Positions 25,254 to 36,825 of a stretch of DNA of 64,000 bases are shown one piece after another. Position 1 is the stretch's first letter; each line of letters opens with the position of its first letter. The notes beneath the pieces were generated by a model. It was not told the DNA's origin. It made no database searches and saw nothing but the letters and a program-made list of their open reading frames with translations. The translations under genes and the position numbers were made by a program. The DNA comes from Tribonema minus (Eukaryota; Sar; Xanthophyceae; Tribonematales; Tribonemataceae): the NCBI GenBank assembly GCA_017506865.1, contig JAFCMP010000528.1, positions 186,001 to 250,000 of the forward strand. Reading direction: 5' to 3'.

Positions 25254-26915
25254 ATGTTTAGGGCGATAGGTGCTTGCGCTCTCCTCAGCACAGTCCGTAG
25301 CGGCAACAGCTTCCTGGTCACCGCGGTGAAGCCCCTGCTCACCACCTGCAACGCCATGTCTACGGACGGTACGAGCGGAGCAGGCGACCTTAACGTCCTG
25401 GGCTCGCCTCTAAAGGTTTGCAGCACCAGCCCGATGACCGGGTTCTACAGAAATGGCTTCTGTCAGTGCGATGGAGCTGATAGAGGTGTGCACTCAGTTT
25501 GCGCCATCTTAACAGACGACTTCCTGGAATACACCAAGGTGAGGGGAGATGCTATGCTCAACTATGTGGCCACACACACTCATGTCCCGAGGACTTCCGA
25601 CTGCGGTGTGTCTGTCATGAAGCAATCCAGTTGCTGGGTGAATCATTAGTTTACAGAAGCAAAACGCATCACTTACTTGCATCTGCAGTATTGTATAATG
25701 CGCTGGTACCGTCATGTGCTCAATTAGGCCGGTCAGTCAAGAATTAGGAGCGTACCGAGCACTGATCCTAATTAGGCCTGGGTGTTGTATTGAGCATTCC
25801 TTTTAAGCCTGGTGGCACTTTTCTGTGGCCACCCTGTTATGGCATGCACAGCATGTGGTTGCTGGTGAGGCACACGAAGCACATCATGCAAGCAGACGAC
25901 AAGTGCCACTGCACTGATGCACACCCCTATTGTACCAAGGTCTGTCTTGAGTCTCTGGCTGCAGCCTGTGTTGGCCTGATTGGCCTGCTGCTTATGACCC
26001 AGTAAGCAGTGTGACAAGGTCGCCTTTTGTTGAAGCAAATTCAAGAAATCTGAGTTTCTTCTCGGTTCAACAGAGGCGAACCCATGACTGCATGTCGCTG
26101 CTGATGGTCGTATAGCGCCCATTTGAAGGTGTTTTGAGGGCCCTGTCCTAATTGCGCCTGGTGCTTTTATAGCGTGATCCTTATTCAGTGTCCGAGTGCT
26201 TTTTTGGCCATTTTAAATATCTGTCCGACAGGCCTAATTTGGCACATGACGGTATAGTATGTACTCCAGTGCCTGATAATCTGAGCAAGGTCACGCTTGC
26301 CATGCGCTGTGCTGAGGCATTGCAGTTGCTCACTTGCAGATTGCATCACCCAGGTATTGCTATTTCATGAATTGTGTTTCTCCACAAGATCACTGCAGTG
26401 CAGATTCTAACCGCTTTGCTCCTCAGCATCTGCAATTGCGACCGCTCACCTCACCACTTTGTCATGTTTAAGCGCTGAGGATATGTTTGGTGGCACTTGG
26501 GATTTGGTATCGCTCATGCACATTGTGCAGCCCCGCGTGTGCCCTTGGCATGGTGGCATGTTTTGGACAGCATATGCCTGTGCTTTCCGGAGACTGTCAC
26601 TGTCCGCCAAGAGGCACCTTCTGCGCGCATGGTCTGATAGAGCTGACCCACTTGCTGTTGCGTTGACCTTCCCATCTTATGCCATTCGCTCGACAGGCAC
26701 AAGGGAATGACTTGAGCACGCCACGCCCTGAATTTGGCTTTCCGGGCCTTAAAGCTGGCGATGGCTGGTGCTTGTGCGCATCGCGATGGAAGCAAGCAGC
26801 AGATGCCGGTCATGCTCCTGCCGTCAAGCTGGATAGCACCAACCGCCGAACGCTCGATGTTGTCCCACTAGAGATGCTTATGGAGCACGCATGGGAGGAG
26901 ACCAAGTCCAGCTGA
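25254..26915 (+). CDS. DUF2237 family protein
   Basis: Two exons give 167 residues: 25254-25538 and 26697-26915, joined in phase 0 (GTGAGG donor, CGACAG acceptor). After about 45 variable residues the translation follows the DUF2237 pattern: NVLGSPLKVCSTSPMTGFYR, then DRGVHSVCAILTDDFLEYTK at the exon end, then NDLSTPRPEFGFPGLKAGD, WCLCASRWKQA and an AP-VKL-ST segment near the C-terminus. DUF2237 proteins are small, widespread in bacteria and plastid-bearing eukaryotes, and of unknown function. The extra N-terminal stretch (MFRAIGACALLSTVRSGNSF) is basic and hydrophobic and could be an organelle transit peptide. Translation could alternatively begin at the internal Met before STDGTSG. The intron of 1,158 bases holds no other gene that I can support. 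Confidence 0.88.
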
Positions 26916-28791
26916 TGCGACATTTTGCGTGCCAGCACCTGTTGAGCATCGCCTTAGGCAAGCAGTCCGCCAGTATCGCTTTATGTAAACTGCCATATAT
27001 GGGTGTAGATAACACCAGCTGCAGCATGTTAGCTTCAGTACATGTCAATGGTGATCGGCAGGGACACGCTCCCTACGCTTTCTTTTTATATTTCATACCC
27101 TTGCTTGGTCATGTTCTGGCCTAATGTGGGTCATGATGCTGTAGAGCCAGGGTGCATCAATCAAACATCTTCACATGACCGTTTGCGCTTGAAGTGCGTT
27201 GCTGTGTTCGTGCCGCGTAGCTCAGGTTTGTGGTTTCTTGTGCTGAACATTGACTTCATCATAGCATATCAGATGCGTTATGCTCAAGTACGGCACAGGC
27301 TCGTCACATACACTCGCAGCCTTGAGCACACACTACAGATGCAGCTCGTTCTTGAACGCACATCAGGTTGATGCACTGCTGTGGAGCTGAAGAGAATGGT
27401 GATCTATAAAACATCAAACAGGTCACAGAACAGCAACCCAAAGATGACAGCGGTGTCCGCAACAGATTCATGTAACTTGCATTAATGTTGCCAAACAGCC
27501 CCAAGTGGGCAAAATGTAGCCAGATATAATATTGGGTCAGCAAAGCTTTCTGCTTGCCCTACCTGCTGTTCTTGCACTCAAGGATTTTGCATCATATGTT
27601 TGTCAACCACATTTTAATCAACCATGTGTTCATCACAGAGCAGTGTAGACCACTGAAGATTTACTAGGAAGGTTCATGCGTGATCAACCCACAAGGACAT
27701 GGAGGTGTCGTTTGCATTGACGGAAGCAATTTGCAACATACAACTGACTTTCGCAGCTCAGAGCCAGTGTAATTTTGTTATAAACGCTACTTGTACATGT
27801 ATAAATGACAATATTCGCTGTTGTGGGTAATGGCAATCATTCCTGAAGAAGCCTTCTCTCAAGTTGTAGCGGTCTGACCATGTGCGCTGTCGTGACTCAC
27901 ACAACTTGCAACGGGTCTTGCAAGGGGTGCCCCATTGGCAGCAGAACGAAATGCAGCAGAAGTCGTACATGGTGGCGTACACAGGCTGCTGATGTACGCT
28001 GCGGAGTACGCACAAAGTTGGCGGCAAGGAGCGCCTTGTAGCGCGACACTACCTCCGCGCGCGCGCGGCGCCGCTTGAGCGACTCGAGCTTGACGCACCC
28101 AGCGACGAGCTGCAGCGGGGCCCAGCGGCGGCTGGCGGCGGCGGTGCCCTCCATGGCGGCGGTGTATTTCAACACGGCATTGAGGAGTCAGCGTCCAGCC
28201 CATTTTTGCGTGTGATATGGCCCATCATGCTTGCTGTTGACACAGGTGCGCAGAGCTGCTCTTCACACTATGGCACACCTCCTGCACCGCTGGCAAGCAG
28301 CCCGCTCGAGCGGTGTGCCAAGGTAGACATGCATGCCAACTTAAAAGCAACTCCTTGCTACATACATAAAGGGAAATCCACCACCATCCACTGCAGCATA
28401 TTTCAGTGACCACCAACACTTTGGTCCAGCACCATCTGCCAGCACATAGCAGCGGTATCAGCAGCGCTGACCGGCGCAAGATCAACAGCGTTCTCCTGAT
28501 GAATTCAACACTGACAGCGCGCTCATCACCTGCAACAACGTTGCTCAGTAGAATCCCTACACAGCACCAATCGATCACTGGCCTTGGCGCCGCAAGTTGG
28601 CGGCCATGCCAGCTCCTCCGTCGACAGCTTTGCGTAGCTCGGCAACAAGTATTGGCGTCTAGATTATGCAAAGCTATTTTCAGCAGCGCCTCGTGATCGC
28701 CCGGTTTGCCAACCCATAGGCCGCCACGTCGCGAAGCTGTCAAGTTTTTCTAACGTGACACTCCAACTTCATACATGAGAATAAACCAGAG
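26916..28791. other. Intergenic stretch; one weak minus-strand candidate
   Basis: The only candidate is a minus-strand frame from an ATG at 28154 to 27897, 85 codons, beginning MEGTAAASRRWAPLQLV and containing a basic helical segment (LKRRRARAEVVSRYKALLAA). The other two frames of the same strand are also partly open here, one with many cysteines, so the correct frame and splicing are unclear. Nothing else in the interval looks coding. Confidence 0.25.
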
Positions 28792-31265
28792 ATGTTCAGG
28801 GTGACGACGACAAGCATGCTGACGGGGAAGGCGCTGGTGAGGATGGTCCAGCCATCCGTCCGCTCCTTTATCCGTAACATCAGCCACTACAACGGAGGTG
28901 TGAACCCCGTTATGCAGGATCTTTCGTCATTGTGTCTGAGCTAGCAGCATCCTGGCTACCATGGTGAGCGCAATATTATCGATAAGTTCAAGAATCTGGA
29001 CCTGTCTCTTTTGCCTATCTGCTTCTCTCCGTGCTGCGTCTCTCAGGGCGCAAGTCCATTACGGTCGTCATGCCAGACAGTGGCTTGGTGTTCAAGCATG
29101 ACATTGATGACTCCGCCGACTTCAAGCGACTCCGCAAGGATTTCGCCATCGCAGGCCTCTACAGGCTTGATGATCCGGAAGATCCCTCTTGCATGCGGAG
29201 GAAGTGGGAGAAGGTGGAAGATGGGGGTATGTATCAAGCCATCACGCCTGCGAGTGTCATGTTTGAGGATGACGAGGGCCGCTTCAAGGCCCAAGACAAG
29301 GGCCTTATACATGAGGTGAGCGTGGCTGAACACTGTTGTTGTTGTGAGGTGTATTTTTTGTAAGATGCAGCAGCAAGTCATTCAACCTGATGAGTCACTT
29401 GCCCGCATGTGTTTGTGCTGCATTGTGGTGCTGCACTCTTTTCGGTCAGCGTTGCAATCCAGCTGCTGCAGACAGCAGAGGGCATTCATTCAACTGAGCA
29501 GTAAACTGATATGTGTATATTGGTCAATCATGCCATGATGCCCGCTTACATTGCCTGGCTGTATCACACTGTTCGCACCCCGGTCAGGGCAATGAGGCCT
29601 GCCTGCGCCTGCTGCAGCATCGCTACAACAATCTTAAGATGCGAGAGGAAGGGTTGAAGCTGAAGGACGGACCCGTTGATGTGGGGGAACTCGATGGCTT
29701 CTTGTTCGATGACGACACCAAGACTGCGGTCATTTGTGAAGCGAAGTGGCTTGTCAGGGTAAGTGACCCCCATGTGCCATTACCATTGTTGTCAGGCTCT
29801 GATTGTTGCTTGTCTACAATCACTTCGTCTGACATGTTTGTATGTTTGAGCATACGGTGGCATGCCCAAGCTTGTGAAAGCGATGTCGGTGTGACAGCAT
29901 AGTATTGAAGTCTGGACTGCCAGTCGCTGACCACGTTTTCACCATGAAGGATTGTGTGCAAATGTTTGCAAGGTGTAATCGCACAACATCTCCTTGCCAC
30001 TGTGTGCAAGTAGACGGGGACATAGGACTCGCCGGTACATGGTCAGAGCAGTGCGCTGGTGTCTATAAACTACATTTGCTGGCGGATGATTTGTGATGTC
30101 ATTATCCCGCAGCAATCACTTCCCGCAGCAATGAGCCTTTCTGTCTTTGAGCGCACACCTCTACCCTTTTATGAATCTCATTGCCTGTGTAGCACTTGCC
30201 GAGGATGCCTTGATCCTTTCAGTACTGCAGTCCTCACTGTGCGGCACGTCGTTCATCTGACAACACATTCTGCTTGCTGGCAATCGTCTCTTTTGATACT
30301 TGCAGACTGCCCATGTGCTGCAGGTCCTGGACAAGATTGATCTGTATAAGACGTTCGGTGTCTCAAATGGCCTGCCGAAGGCCACTACCGTGGTGGCGGT
30401 TTTGGTCGGCAAGTACTTCCTATATGACCTTCGCAAGCAGGCGTCTAACCAGGGCATCATTGTGGTGGTGTCAGGCGGCGCTGGCAACTGGCGCATCTTC
30501 GGTAATAACCTTGCAATTGCATGATGTGTTGTGTGCAATGCAGCAAGCATATGTGCGGCAGCGTTGTGTGGCACGCGCTCTTCCTGCAGTGTGCTGATCA
30601 AGAAGCGTGCCCACCCTACAGTATGCTTGATTTGCAGTGCACTGTTACTTTTGCTTTCGCCTGTACTTTAGTGTCAGCACACACTGAGGTAAACTTTGTT
30701 GAGGTGTCGGCTTTTGACACCACAATGCAAGTGCTGCTTTGACAGCAGCTAGCCCCTGTTTGTGCACAAAGAACTGTTCGGCTATCACATATTGTGTTCA
30801 TCCCGACGCTGCATTTGCACATTGATTTGGTACAAGCAGATGACAAGGCTACCAAGACTGGGCGCGTCACTATCAGCGCACCAGGACCATGAACACATTG
30901 ACGACCTGTGAGGTGAGACGCAACAATATCGAAACGTATCAGCTTTCTTGCTTGCATTTGTACTTTCAGCCATGCAGGATCTATTAGAAGCAGTCTGTGC
31001 GAGGGCTAAGATGTCGGCAATTTGTGGTACATCACCTCTGCGTTCCCATATCACAAACCATTCTCGTCTCCATGCTTTTCCCATGCAGAGCACGCCTGAG
31101 ATATGGACCCAAATGTGCAGCATGATTGGCGTCAAGCTTTACACTGACTGCATGTCCACCACTGCTTGTTGTGATGCAGATTTGCTGCCACGAAGGACAG
31201 CGACGCGCAAACCAACAGCAACAAGCGCAAGAGCGGCAGGCCCACCGACGAATGCGACCGAATGA
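28792..31265 (+). CDS. PD-(D/E)XK nuclease-like protein
   Basis: Five exons with matching phases give 275 residues: 28792-28897, 29047-29315, 29588-29758, 30306-30501 and 31180-31265. The N-terminus (MFRVTTTSMLTGKALVRMVQ) is basic and could be an organelle presequence. The core has E159-L-D161-G followed 15 residues later by E176-A-K178 in hydrophobic surroundings (TAVICEAKW), then QVLDKIDLYK. This is the layout of the PD-(D/E)XK nuclease fold, with Asp161, Glu176 and Lys178 as candidate catalytic residues. Similar domains occur in Crinkler-type effectors and in many predicted nucleases of protists. Here the domain stands alone with an N-terminal region rich in Asp/Lys and no P-loop. The final short exon, basic and Thr/Ala-rich, is the least certain part: it fits by phase (AG|AT after G) but has no motif. 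Function is inferred from the fold signature only. Confidence 0.68.
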
Positions 31266-32687
31266 ACTTGATTGGCCGCAATCATTGGCGATGGCTTCTG
31301 TGTCTCAAGTGCCGCTCATGTACTTAAGAGCCTTTGCGGAGCCTCTCAGTGTGGTCTGGCATGGCCCCCTTCTTCAGGGATCTGCTGGCCTGCATTGATG
31401 TCGCATGAGTTTGTGCATGCACCGTGGTCTGCTCTGCTGGCGACGTACCCTCCCTCTGCTTCACTGCTGTCCCAGCTTGACAGAATTGTCTTCTAATCCA
31501 AAATTCCCTTTAACGTGCTGCTGGTCTATGCTTACCATATACCATCAGCCATGTTCTGATTCCAGAGATCAATATTTTAGGGTTTTGTTCTCGATAGATG
31601 AGCAAATGCATATCTGATCCAGCTATTTGATCCAGCTACTGTAACAGCAGTTGCAGTAATTGAGCGGCCGGAATATGTTGCAGCAACAACATGCACAGCA
31701 CGGTTTGAACTGGTCCCGACGTTGTCGTCGCAATTCACAAATGGCACACTTGTGTGATGCCCCAACCACCTCAGCACTGGCCTTTCAGCTGAATGCCTGC
31801 ATATGTGGATGTACCCACCACATATTTTGTACGCACCTGAGCCATAAATGTGGACCACGCGCACATTCTCAAAGAGTTCTAACACCTGCTGCACATGATT
31901 GCCCATGCCGATTGGTGCATTTTCGCCCCTGTGCGGAAGTGGCTACGGAATCAGCCAAGCATGGTGACAACATGGCATGAAAAGAAATTCAACAACAGTT
32001 GCTGTGCATCTTAAACCTGCACGGCATAAGACGCTGTGTGTCACACAGGTGTGAAACAACCATATTCATACCACCAACACAATGTCACTTTTGACAACTA
32101 AAACAAGAGGAAAACAGTCGCATACGTTGTTCCATGGGATTTGAAGAAGAGCAAAGAACTTGCTAGCATCACAACTACCTTACTAATGAGCTACAACAAT
32201 AGTATCAACAGCACCATACATTTGTAACAATGCACAGCATGATGCACTTGCAATCACATATCCCATGGATGCACAAAAACAGCAGCAATTGAAGCATATT
32301 CCAGGCTGAGCATACACACTCAACAACCAGATGTGTCAGAAGTAGAGTAGCTGATCATCGTTTTTGTTAAACTACCCTAGAAAATCTAAAAACAACAACA
32401 GTGGGGAGCATCAGAGGCCATGGGAGCGCCTCGCACATTGGCAAGTCTGACTCATAATTCTACTTCAGAATCGTTTGCCTTTTGAACACCTCTGGGGTTG
32501 ATCGTCGCAGGACGGCCACGATGAAGTCCTTAAGGAACATGTAGCGTGGGTCTGTCTTCTTGCTCGTTGGCTTGCACATGTTGATGTGATTTGCATTCAG
32601 CCCATGGGATACAACCCTCCATAAGATGCAGACGTCTCACTGACCACAATCTGCGCCACAAACCATCCCTGCAGGTGATGAGGATCC
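31266..32687. other. Stretch without a supportable gene
   Basis: Beyond the end of the nuclease-like gene no frame shows exon-like composition or motifs. The part 32000-32450 is A-rich with many short stops on both strands. No RNA gene was recognised. Confidence 0.4.
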
Positions 32688-32862
32688 ACAAAGTGGAAGA
32701 ATCTAAGTTGTTTTGTACAGTAGAACGGTATAAAGCAGCTGCTGACTTCATGTTCAACGGTGACCGTCAATGTGAACGGGGCTGCAAGTACAGTTGCCAC
32801 CATCAAAAGCGGAAGGCCCTGGGCTAGTTGATGTTCACTTTGAAGGCGGCGTAGCTTGCTGA
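32688..32862 (-). repeat. Inverted partner of a block at 42.3 kb (coding-like)
   Basis: The minus strand here matches the plus strand at 42270-42410 over about 140 bases with few differences, through CAGGGCCTTCCGCTTTTGATG to CTTAGATTCTTCCACTT. In one frame both copies read GLPLLM(V/L)ATVLAAPFT(L/V)TVT(V/I), then EHEVSS and TKQLRFFH, with mostly conservative replacements. A neighbouring block (CAAGCTACGCCGCCTTCAAA) is also shared, but its position relative to the first block differs between the two sites. Confidence 0.6.
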
Positions 32863-32966
32863 AGGTTCAGATTCCCCGGGGGGGGTGGTGCCAGCTTGCG
32901 CTGCAGTCATGATGTGCAACGCTGCAAGTATGCCAGCAAGAAAGCCAATTAACTGTCACGATCGCG

Positions 32967-33369
32967 ATGTATGCTGATGAGCCCGCATACGGTGACGAAA
33001 GTCGATCGTTGATGTTGACCACAGATGTATGGCATATGCGCAGCAATTTTTTGTCACAACACCCATAACGCTTTGATAGTCCTATAGGGACCGCAGAGCC
33101 AAGAGGCACGAAGCCACTGCTGACCTTGTCAGTGCAAAAACGCATGAATTGCTCGGTGCGGTCTGCGGTCAACATGAAGCGCACTATTGTAAACAAAGTA
33201 GCGGTAGATTTGTCTTTCTTGAACCTTCAAGTTCTGAGTAGATTTGATTTGCAGTTGCGAACATTGATCAATGGCGGTCTTGGCTACGACTTGAATGGAC
33301 CTATTTATCCTGCAGTCAAGGCCCTATCTCTACATGCTGACAATCAAGGCAACAGCAAAATTGATGCAG
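32967..33369 (+). pseudogene. Coding-like fragment with one internal stop
   Basis: One plus-strand frame runs 134 codons from an ATG at 32967 to a splice-donor-like G|GTAATA at 33370, with a single TAA near 33066. Translation on both sides looks like ordinary protein: YADEPAYGDESRSLMLTTDV before the stop, and later LRTLINGGLGYDLNGPIYPA with HADNQGNSKID. A one-base change (CAA to TAA) would explain the stop. The opposite strand also has an open frame here, so strand assignment is not secure. It lies next to the repeated block at 32.7 kb and may belong to the same decayed gene or element. The family is not recognised. Confidence 0.35.
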
Positions 33370-33779
33370 GTAATACAAGAGGATATGTGCATGTTGAGAT
33401 TGGGTCCTGTTGGGCACTGACACGGCTGTTCATCTTTGCCTCGTGATTGTCAATGATCACTTCTTGTAGCAGCACATGCACTTATAGAAGCCGCGAGCCT
33501 TGCATCTGCTTGGGTCCCTTGGTAGTCCGGCTCTGGCACGGCAGCGAGATATTTACGCTCCCAAAGCCCAAAGCTTGTTCATACACGATGAGGTAGTGCT
33601 AGCAGCTGCAAGTGCGGTGCAGCCAGCCGCGGGCAGCAAAGCTGATGCCCCAACCAGTGGGGTACCGAAATTGCCAGACTGCAGAAATTGCCAATCTGCA
33701 GAGCTGGCGACGCCATGGGCTTCAGCGCGTTCCAGCACACATCTCTTGCAGGCGGCACTCGAGAGGAGTGGTTGTAGCA

Positions 33780-34770
33780 ACCGTGGGAGCCATCAGGCCC
33801 CACAATAGGGGATGCCCTCACAGGTGGGTCCTGCAAAGCTGCTGCTGCTGGCGACTCACAGGGCTTAACGCCCTCCAGTCCCCAACTGCATCTGATACAA
33901 TGATTGCATAAGCAAAACTCCAGAGGTGGTTGCGGCAGTCATGGGCGCCACCATGATGATGAGGCCTGCATATGGTGCATCTGTACGCACTGCACAGGTG
34001 TGAGGATTACAAAGCTGCTGCTACTGGCGCTGCTACTGTTGCTGCTGCTGCTGCTGCTGCTGCTGGTGATTCCGCATGCGCACTGCAGCCTCCAACTCTA
34101 TTCTCAGCATGCAGGCAACACTCCACAAGAGGGGATGTGGCAAATCTGTACGCCATCAGGCCCCAGGATAGTGCCTTTGCATGGAGGTCCGAGGAACCTG
34201 CTGCTGCCACTGCTGCTGTCGGCGCTGCTGCTGCTGCTGCTGCTGGCGCTGCTGCTGCCGGCGCTGCTGCTGCTGCCACCAACTGCACAAGGGCACCCCA
34301 GCTCCTAGATCCATTCTCTCCTGCAAGCGCTGCTGCCGCTGTTGCTGCTGGTGGCTTTGCAAGACTTAGTGCACTCCAGCCCGTCCGTCCCCAGCATTCG
34401 GGCAAATTGAATGCTCCAGAGGAGAGCATGTAGCAATCCTGGGATGCCATCAGGCCCCAGGATAATGCCTCTGCATGAAGATCGGAGGAAGCTGCTGCTC
34501 TTGCTGCTGCTACTGTCGGCGCTGCTGCTGCTGCTGGTGCTGGCGCTGTTGCTGCCAGTGCTGCTGCTGCTGCCAGCAACTCCACAAGCGCACTCCTGGA
34601 CCAGCCTTAGATTCGTTATGTGCTGCAAGCGCTGCTGCCACTGACGCTGCTGCTGCTGCTGCTGCTGCTGGTGGTGGCTCTGCACGCGCACTCCAGCCCC
34701 CTAGCTCCGCCGGAGTCCGTCCCCAACATGCGGGCATCACTCCAGAGGAAAGGATGTAGCAGTCAGCCTC
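33780..34770. repeat. CTG/CAG-rich satellite with a unit of about 300-360 bases
   Basis: The phrase CCATCAGGCCCCA recurs at about 33790, 34148 and 34447, and a shortened CCTCAGGCCAATGG at about 34765. Each is preceded by a GAG(A/G)GNATGTAGCAA-like stretch and followed by GCCTNTGCATG(G/A)AG(G/A)TC and then a long CTGCTG tract. Open frames on both strands are produced by the triplet tracts and have poly-Ala or poly-Leu composition. I see no reason to call a gene. Confidence 0.65.
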
Positions 34771-34799
34771 AGGCCAATGGCGGGTCTGATCTGGTGCAT

Positions 34800-36825
34800 G
34801 CCTGGTAATTTCAGTTGCACTGGGCTTCGATCGTCACTCATTGCTGCTTCAGAATCTAATGCTTTACATGAAAGCAGCGAAACGCGGAAATGATGCTTTG
34901 AACGTATTTTTTACAAAAAAAAGCAGGAGTGCTGAGAAGCAGTCGTGAGGCCTGGACACTGTGGCACCTGTAATGGTGCAGCTCGCAGTGCACGCACTAT
35001 GTGCACCAACAGGGGTCTGCTTGGTTCTGTGAACTGTCCACTTTGAGCGAGGCAACTACTTGCATGTACTTTTTATTCATTCTCGCTCAGGGCGCGAAAA
35101 AGCCCAGAATGCATCTAACTTGAAGCTTGCTGTACGGAATCTACATGTTATATGACAGTCTGAAAGTGTCTCAGCAACAACCTCTGAAAAGGCCGCCGCC
35201 AGATGGCATCTCCGAGCCTCTGAGTCGGTGTTCTAAATCAGTGAGTTACTCTGTATTGTGTTAGGCAGTGCATCAACTTGAAGCGGACCATCTTTCTGTC
35301 AATTTAGAGCGGGCACTGGCAGGCGCCAGCGCCTTCAACGCCAGCCTTTCCCCTGTCTCTGGTGGTGCTGATGTGGTACACCGGGCACTTGCGCTGACCA
35401 CTGGCATGAGCCTGAGGGCCGTGCAGCAACCGACAATCACTGGCACTCGACCATGCTGCTTGTCAGCAGGACTTTGGCAGCATACCGCCCGGACGTCAGC
35501 TGGCACCTCACCGGCTTGCATCACGGTGGCGTCAGATAAGGTGTTGGTTTTGCGTCAACTGCAGCTGGCTATATAGCGGGCGTGACAATGGCGCGGGTAT
35601 CATCAAGTCATTGCTGAGCATTCATGTTGACCACCGCAGAGACCTCAGGCTGCAGTGAGAATTTGGAGTCAGAGTTGTTGCTGCTCGGGGAGAGGCTGAA
35701 GCAATCGGCAGGTTGGGGTTTGGTCCGCGTGGTGTGCGCTAAGCTTGGAGCCATTGGCTTTTTGGATTTGGGGTCACGGTGGAGTGCACTAGCTGGTGGA
35801 ACATTTGATGGTGGCAGTTTGCTGCTTCAACTGGGCAAGTTGCTCCACATCTGCGAGCGCGCTTGATGCCAGATCCAACAGGCTGAGCCTGAGGCGACAG
35901 CGCTATCTGCTTTGATGATTCTAGAAGGATGACGCACAGCATCATACTGACCGCAAGAAAACAAACGCAATTCAGATGGCAACGATTGCTGGCTAGCAGT
36001 TACTTCATCGGTGCCGACGGCGTCCAGATAGCTACAGAGCACTCCGTATTTTACTTCAAGATAGGACTACGAGTGCACTGCACCTTGGGTGATAGATGGC
36101 AGTGCTCAGCTCCAAGTCATCATGCGACCGTCATGTGCTTGTTGGATTGTAATCAGACACCTGTAATTCCTTGCTTTTCTGAAGTATACGATTATGATCA
36201 TAATGTAGAAGAGTTTCAAAGTTGCACCGTCATCACTTCAGAAGAGCCACTGCCAGTAGGTGCGTGGAGCACAAGGATCTGTGATCATCGCTAGTAGCCA
36301 CATGACATTGTGAACAAAATGACAATGTCATGTGATGCTTCACAAGCACTGTAACAGTTCTGATGGAGCATCAGATTCTGTCAGTGAGTGCGGCCTGTCA
36401 ATGAACAAAAAGCGGGGGCAAGGCTTGCAATAGAAGAGAAAGCACATGAAATTCCATGAGTTGAGCGCAGCCACAGTGCCTCAGTGACTGTCTTGTCATA
36501 TTATCCCATTGGCAACTGAACGGCTTGTTACTCCTTGATTGCCGGATCGCCGAGTCTACATCACAATTCAATTTGCTAGCTTTCTGCTGCTCAATTGAGT
36601 CATAATGACATACTAGGAACCCTAGTAGACTAAGTGCCTCCGAGTCACATGCGGCGCCGGCGGTTCGGCGGCGCAGATTGAGCTTGAGACTCTGCGAACT
36701 GCTCGCCGGCACTCAATACCTCAAGCCGCACTACAGTTACTGTGGTTGAGACATTCTGCAAGACTGCCGCAGTGAGTGCAGCGCCTACTAGTGCTACTGG
36801 TACTTGCTATAGTAATGAATACTGC
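34800..36825. other. Stretch with only weak coding candidates
   Basis: A plus-strand frame at 35268-35576 (102 codons) follows a good acceptor (GTGTTAGGCAG) and contains NLERALAGASAFNASL, but its start, partners and strand are uncertain since the minus strand is open too. A Ser/Pro/Asn-rich minus-strand frame near 35630-35830 is similar in quality. No gene is asserted. Confidence 0.25.

Noticed and set aside
28225-28743. Minus-strand frame of about 172 codons
   Set aside because: The composition differs along its length, a second frame of the same strand reads better locally, and no boundary could be fixed.
34007-34585. Ala-rich minus-strand frame of 192 codons
   Set aside because: It is produced by the CTG satellite; the repeat explains it fully.
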